Assembly (NCBI RefSeq): GCF_003994415.1
Contig: NZ_CP034689.1
Coordinates: 3,720,001-3,784,000 of the forward strand
Reading direction: 5' to 3'
DNA from: Achromobacter spanius
GTDB lineage: Bacteria > Pseudomonadota > Gammaproteobacteria > Burkholderiales > Burkholderiaceae_B
Length of the DNA stretch: 64,000 bases
Positions 62,160 to 64,000 of the stretch are shown piece by piece. How positions within the stretch are numbered: the stretch's first letter is position 1; every line of letters starts with the position of its first letter. The notes beneath the pieces were generated by a model. The model worked only from the letters and a program-made list of their open reading frames with translations, made no database searches and was not told the DNA's origin. Position numbers and translations under genes: made by a program.

Positions 62160-62510
62160 ATGACCGATACCCTGCAAGACCTTAGCCAGCAACAACGCGA
62201 ATTTGCCCAAGCCCGCAATTGGGAGCAGTTCCATTCCCCCAAGAACCTGGCGTCCGCGCTGATCGTGGAAGCGGCAGAATTGCTTGAACATTTCCAGTGG
62301 CTGACCGAAGAACAAAGCCGCGCGCTTTCCCCAGAAAAACTTGAAGCGGTGGGCAGCGAGATCGCCGATGTGCTGCTCTACCTGATCCAGCTCGGCAACG
62401 TGCTGGGCATCGACCCCGTGAAAGCCGCGCAAGCAAAGATTCCGTTGAACGCACAGAAGTACCCCGTCGACCGCGCTCGGGGTAGCAGCAAGAAATACGA
62501 TGAGCTTTGA
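62160..62510 (+). CDS. MazG-like nucleotide pyrophosphohydrolase
   Basis: 116 residues, all-alpha NTP pyrophosphatase of the dCTPase/MazG-like type. Metal-binding motif parts are LIVEAAELLEHFQWL (EExxE-like) and VGSEIADVLLYLIQLGN (ExxD). It hydrolyses noncanonical or excess dNTPs to monophosphates. C-terminus VDRARGSSKKYDEL is basic as usual. The start lacks a purine-rich ribosome site and is preceded by a direct repeat. Confidence 0.9.
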   Translation: MTDTLQDLSQQQREFAQARNWEQFHSPKNLASALIVEAAELLEHFQWLTEEQSRALSPEKLEAVGSEIADVLLYLIQLGNVLGIDPVKAAQAKIPLNAQKYPVDRARGSSKKYDEL

Positions 62511-62863
62511 GTGCTTGGCCAAGACAGCATCGTTCATGCCATCTTGATCTGCGATGTTTAACTGCGGATCATTCGACGATGGGTGACGGGTCCCGATCCT
62601 CGAACGCGGACTGCACGGCCTCGATAACACGCAAGGCCCGTATCTTGTCGTCGAGTACCGGGTACTCATTCGCGAGTTTGCCCGAGATGCGCCACCCGTG
62701 TTCCTTGATCGAGCGGATCATGCGTACAGCGTCCGCGTCCGGCATCTCCAGTACGTCCTTTGGTAATTCAAAAAAAACGATAACGGAATACTGTCACACA
62801 TCGCCGGACAATGCACCAAGAACAGCGTGCATCGCAATTAAGACGCACGCTTGCGCGCCCTCT
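62511..62863. other. Intergenic region of 353 bases
   Basis: It contains one protein-like minus-strand ORF of 58 residues (62569-62745) and an eight-base A run (62770-62777). No promoter or terminator could be assigned with confidence. Confidence 0.4.
62569..62745 (-). CDS. Possible small protein or gene fragment
   Basis: 58 residues: MPDADAVRMIRSIKEHGWRI, then SGKLANEYPVLDDKIRALRV, then IEAVQSAFEDRDPSPIVE. It is charged and helix-like and does not look like a random frame, but I do not recognise it. The frame stays open about 18 codons upstream of the ATG (QYSVIVFFELPKDVLE), so it may be the end of a truncated gene. The ATG has an AAGGAC site at fair distance. Confidence 0.4.
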   Translation of the reverse strand: MPDADAVRMIRSIKEHGWRISGKLANEYPVLDDKIRALRVIEAVQSAFEDRDPSPIVE

Positions 62864-63610
62864 TCAGCGCATCCCTCCCGACCCCAGAATCACCTCGCCC
62901 GTTACCCACCCCGCCTCGTCGGACGCCAGGAACGCGACGATCGACGCAATATCCTCAACTTTTCCGACGCGGCCCAGCGGCGTCTGGCCCACATTCCACG
63001 CCTCGAAGTCCGAGCCCATCACGCCAGCGGCATGAGTGCCTTCGGTTTCGATCAGGCCGGGGTTGACCGCGTTGACGCGGATGCCTCGGGGGCCGAGTTC
63101 GCGTGCGAGCACGCCGGTGATGGCGTCAATGGCTCCCTTGGTGCCTGTGTAGATGGCGCTCTCGGCGGGCAACACACTCGTCACGTTGGAACTGATATTG
63201 ATGATGCTGCCGCCCTGGCCCAGATGCCGCGCGGCGGCGCCCGCCACCAGCAGCGTGCCCAGCACATTGATGTCGAACTGCTGACGGTAGAGCGCTTCGG
63301 TGGTGTCTTCGATCTTGGCGAACTGGTAGATGCCGGCGTTGTTCACCACGATGTCCAGCCGCCCGAAGTGCTCGATGGCCGACCCGACCAGCGCCTCGAC
63401 GTCCGCCTGCTGGGTGACGTCCGCGCCCACCGCCACCGCCCTGCCGCCAGCGGCTTCGATGTCGGCCACCACCTTGTCCGCGCCACCCCGGCTTGACGCG
63501 TAATTGACGATGACCTTCGCGCCGTCGGCCGCGAGTTGGCGCGCGATGCCGGCGCCAATGCCTTTCGATGCGCCCGTTACCAGGGCGACTTTATCTTTCA
63601 ATTTGCTCAT
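62864..63610 (-). CDS. SDR family oxidoreductase (3-oxoacyl-ACP reductase-like)
   Basis: 248 residues. LVTGASKGIGAGIARQLAADG, VNNAGIYQFA, catalytic Ser in ISSNVTSV, Tyr/Lys in YTGTKGAIDAI, and the end VTGEVILGSGGMR. ATG at 63608-63610 gives the usual MSKLKDKVALVTG. A partial AraC regulator gene lies upstream on the same strand. Confidence 0.92.
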   Translation of the reverse strand: MSKLKDKVALVTGASKGIGAGIARQLAADGAKVIVNYASSRGGADKVVADIEAAGGRAVAVGADVTQQADVEALVGSAIEHFGRLDIVVNNAGIYQFAKIEDTTEALYRQQFDINVLGTLLVAGAAARHLGQGGSIINISSNVTSVLPAESAIYTGTKGAIDAITGVLARELGPRGIRVNAVNPGLIETEGTHAAGVMGSDFEAWNVGQTPLGRVGKVEDIASIVAFLASDEAGWVTGEVILGSGGMR

Positions 63611-63715
63611 GTCTTGAGAACCCAGAATCGGCTGGCCCAACGTGGACCAGCTCGGCTAAGCCGCCATGGTGATCTCAATAAAACTGTTTGCGAACTGCCA
63701 TTCCTGCATATTTTT

Positions 63716-63731
63716 CGTACGTTTTTGTACG
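63716..63731. promoter_or_regulatory. Small inverted repeat upstream of the SDR gene
   Basis: CGTAC, six bases, GTACG in an AT-rich stretch about 105 bases before the SDR start. A candidate regulator site; weak. Confidence 0.3.
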
Positions 63732-63766
63732 GATCCACGGATGGTGGATTGCGGATTGCGGATGAC

Positions 63767-64000
63767 TTATTGCGGCGGCAGCAGCGCCGCGAAGCGCTTG
63801 CGGTATTCCGCGGGCGTCACGCCGACATGCCGCGCAAACGCCCGACGCAACACATCCGCATCGGCAAACCCGCAACGCGCCGCGACCTGCTTGGGTGCCG
63901 CTTGCCCTTGCTCCAGCAGGCGACGCGCCGCGTTCACTCGTGCCTCTTCAACCCAGCTTGCGGGCGTGATGCCGATCTCGCTACGGAACAGCCGCGCAAA
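63767..64000 (-). CDS. AraC family regulator, C-terminal part (5' end outside window)
   Basis: The last 77 residues of an AraC/XylS-type double helix-turn-helix domain: FARLFRSEIGITPASWVEEA, RVNAARRLLEQGQAAPKQVA, ARCGFADADVLRRAFARHVG, VTPAEYRKRF, ending LLPPQ and TAA at 63767-63769. The style is of the GlxA/FtrA group, which carries an N-terminal DJ-1/PfpI-like domain; that part is outside the window. Candidate regulator of the SDR gene after it. Confidence 0.85.
   Translation of the reverse strand, partial: FARLFRSEIGITPASWVEEARVNAARRLLEQGQAAPKQVAARCGFADADVLRRAFARHVGVTPAEYRKRFAALLPPQ

Overview
The window is GC-rich, densely packed betaproteobacterial chromosome. Gene content and protein style (an orphan Bug-type receptor, many LysR regulators, a Wsp chemosensory operon) point to the Alcaligenaceae, most probably Achromobacter or a close relative of Bordetella. 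This is an inference from the sequence; there is no rRNA gene to confirm it. I see no tRNA or rRNA gene, CRISPR array, insertion sequence or prophage.

Layout. 1-4753: the end of a glutathione S-transferase gene, periplasmic Cu/Zn superoxide dismutase, a DUF445 membrane protein, an AI-2E-family permease and a LysR regulator. 4936-14545: a pim-like beta-oxidation operon (bifunctional hydratase/dehydrogenase, thiolase, large and small acyl-CoA dehydrogenases, acyl-CoA ligase, Bug receptor). It ends in a long nested palindrome, followed by a GntR/FCD regulator. 14559-18397: a LysR/DHA2-efflux divergent pair and a cystathionine gamma-synthase-family enzyme. 18466-26999: a complete wspABCDEFR surface-sensing, cyclic-di-GMP operon on the minus strand, with translationally coupled genes. 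27222-31407: an amidase and a second LysR/MFS divergent pair. 31385-35882: a DNA repair unit made of an iron-sulfur helicase with an N-terminal nuclease-like domain and a FAN1-type VRR-NUC nuclease, plus a small P-loop kinase. 35919-39912: a membrane gluconate-2-dehydrogenase-type operon (Tat-exported small subunit, GMC flavoprotein, tri-heme cytochrome c) with its terminator.

39913-45317: a low-GC gene remnant, a tail-anchored hypothetical protein, a VapBC-like toxin-antitoxin pair, a TetR/metallo-hydrolase divergent pair with two matching operators, and an FAD oxidoreductase. 45356-49974: a stress cluster with a second-copy groES-groEL lacking the usual GGM tail, two Hsp20 genes and two sigma-32-like promoters. 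It is interrupted by the scar of a deleted SDR/LysR divergent pair. 50102-53679: a small unknown gene, an SDR, an Old Yellow Enzyme with a divergent TetR and paired operators, and a MaoC-type hydratase. 53645-58547: a carnitine module, with an XRE-PAS-PAS regulator divergent from a BCCT transporter and carnitine monooxygenase cntA-cntB. cntB is split by a frameshift in a run of eight C. 58577-64000: two VOC proteins, two SDRs, a peroxiredoxin with a divergent LysR, a MazG-like pyrophosphohydrolase, a small unknown ORF and the 3' end of an AraC regulator.

A recurring oddity is short tandem repeats (8-17 bp) just after stop codons, several of which copy the stop codon itself. Recognisable pathways in the window are carboxylic-acid beta-oxidation, carnitine demethylation to trimethylamine, periplasmic sugar-acid oxidation, surface-triggered cyclic-di-GMP signalling and protein-folding stress.
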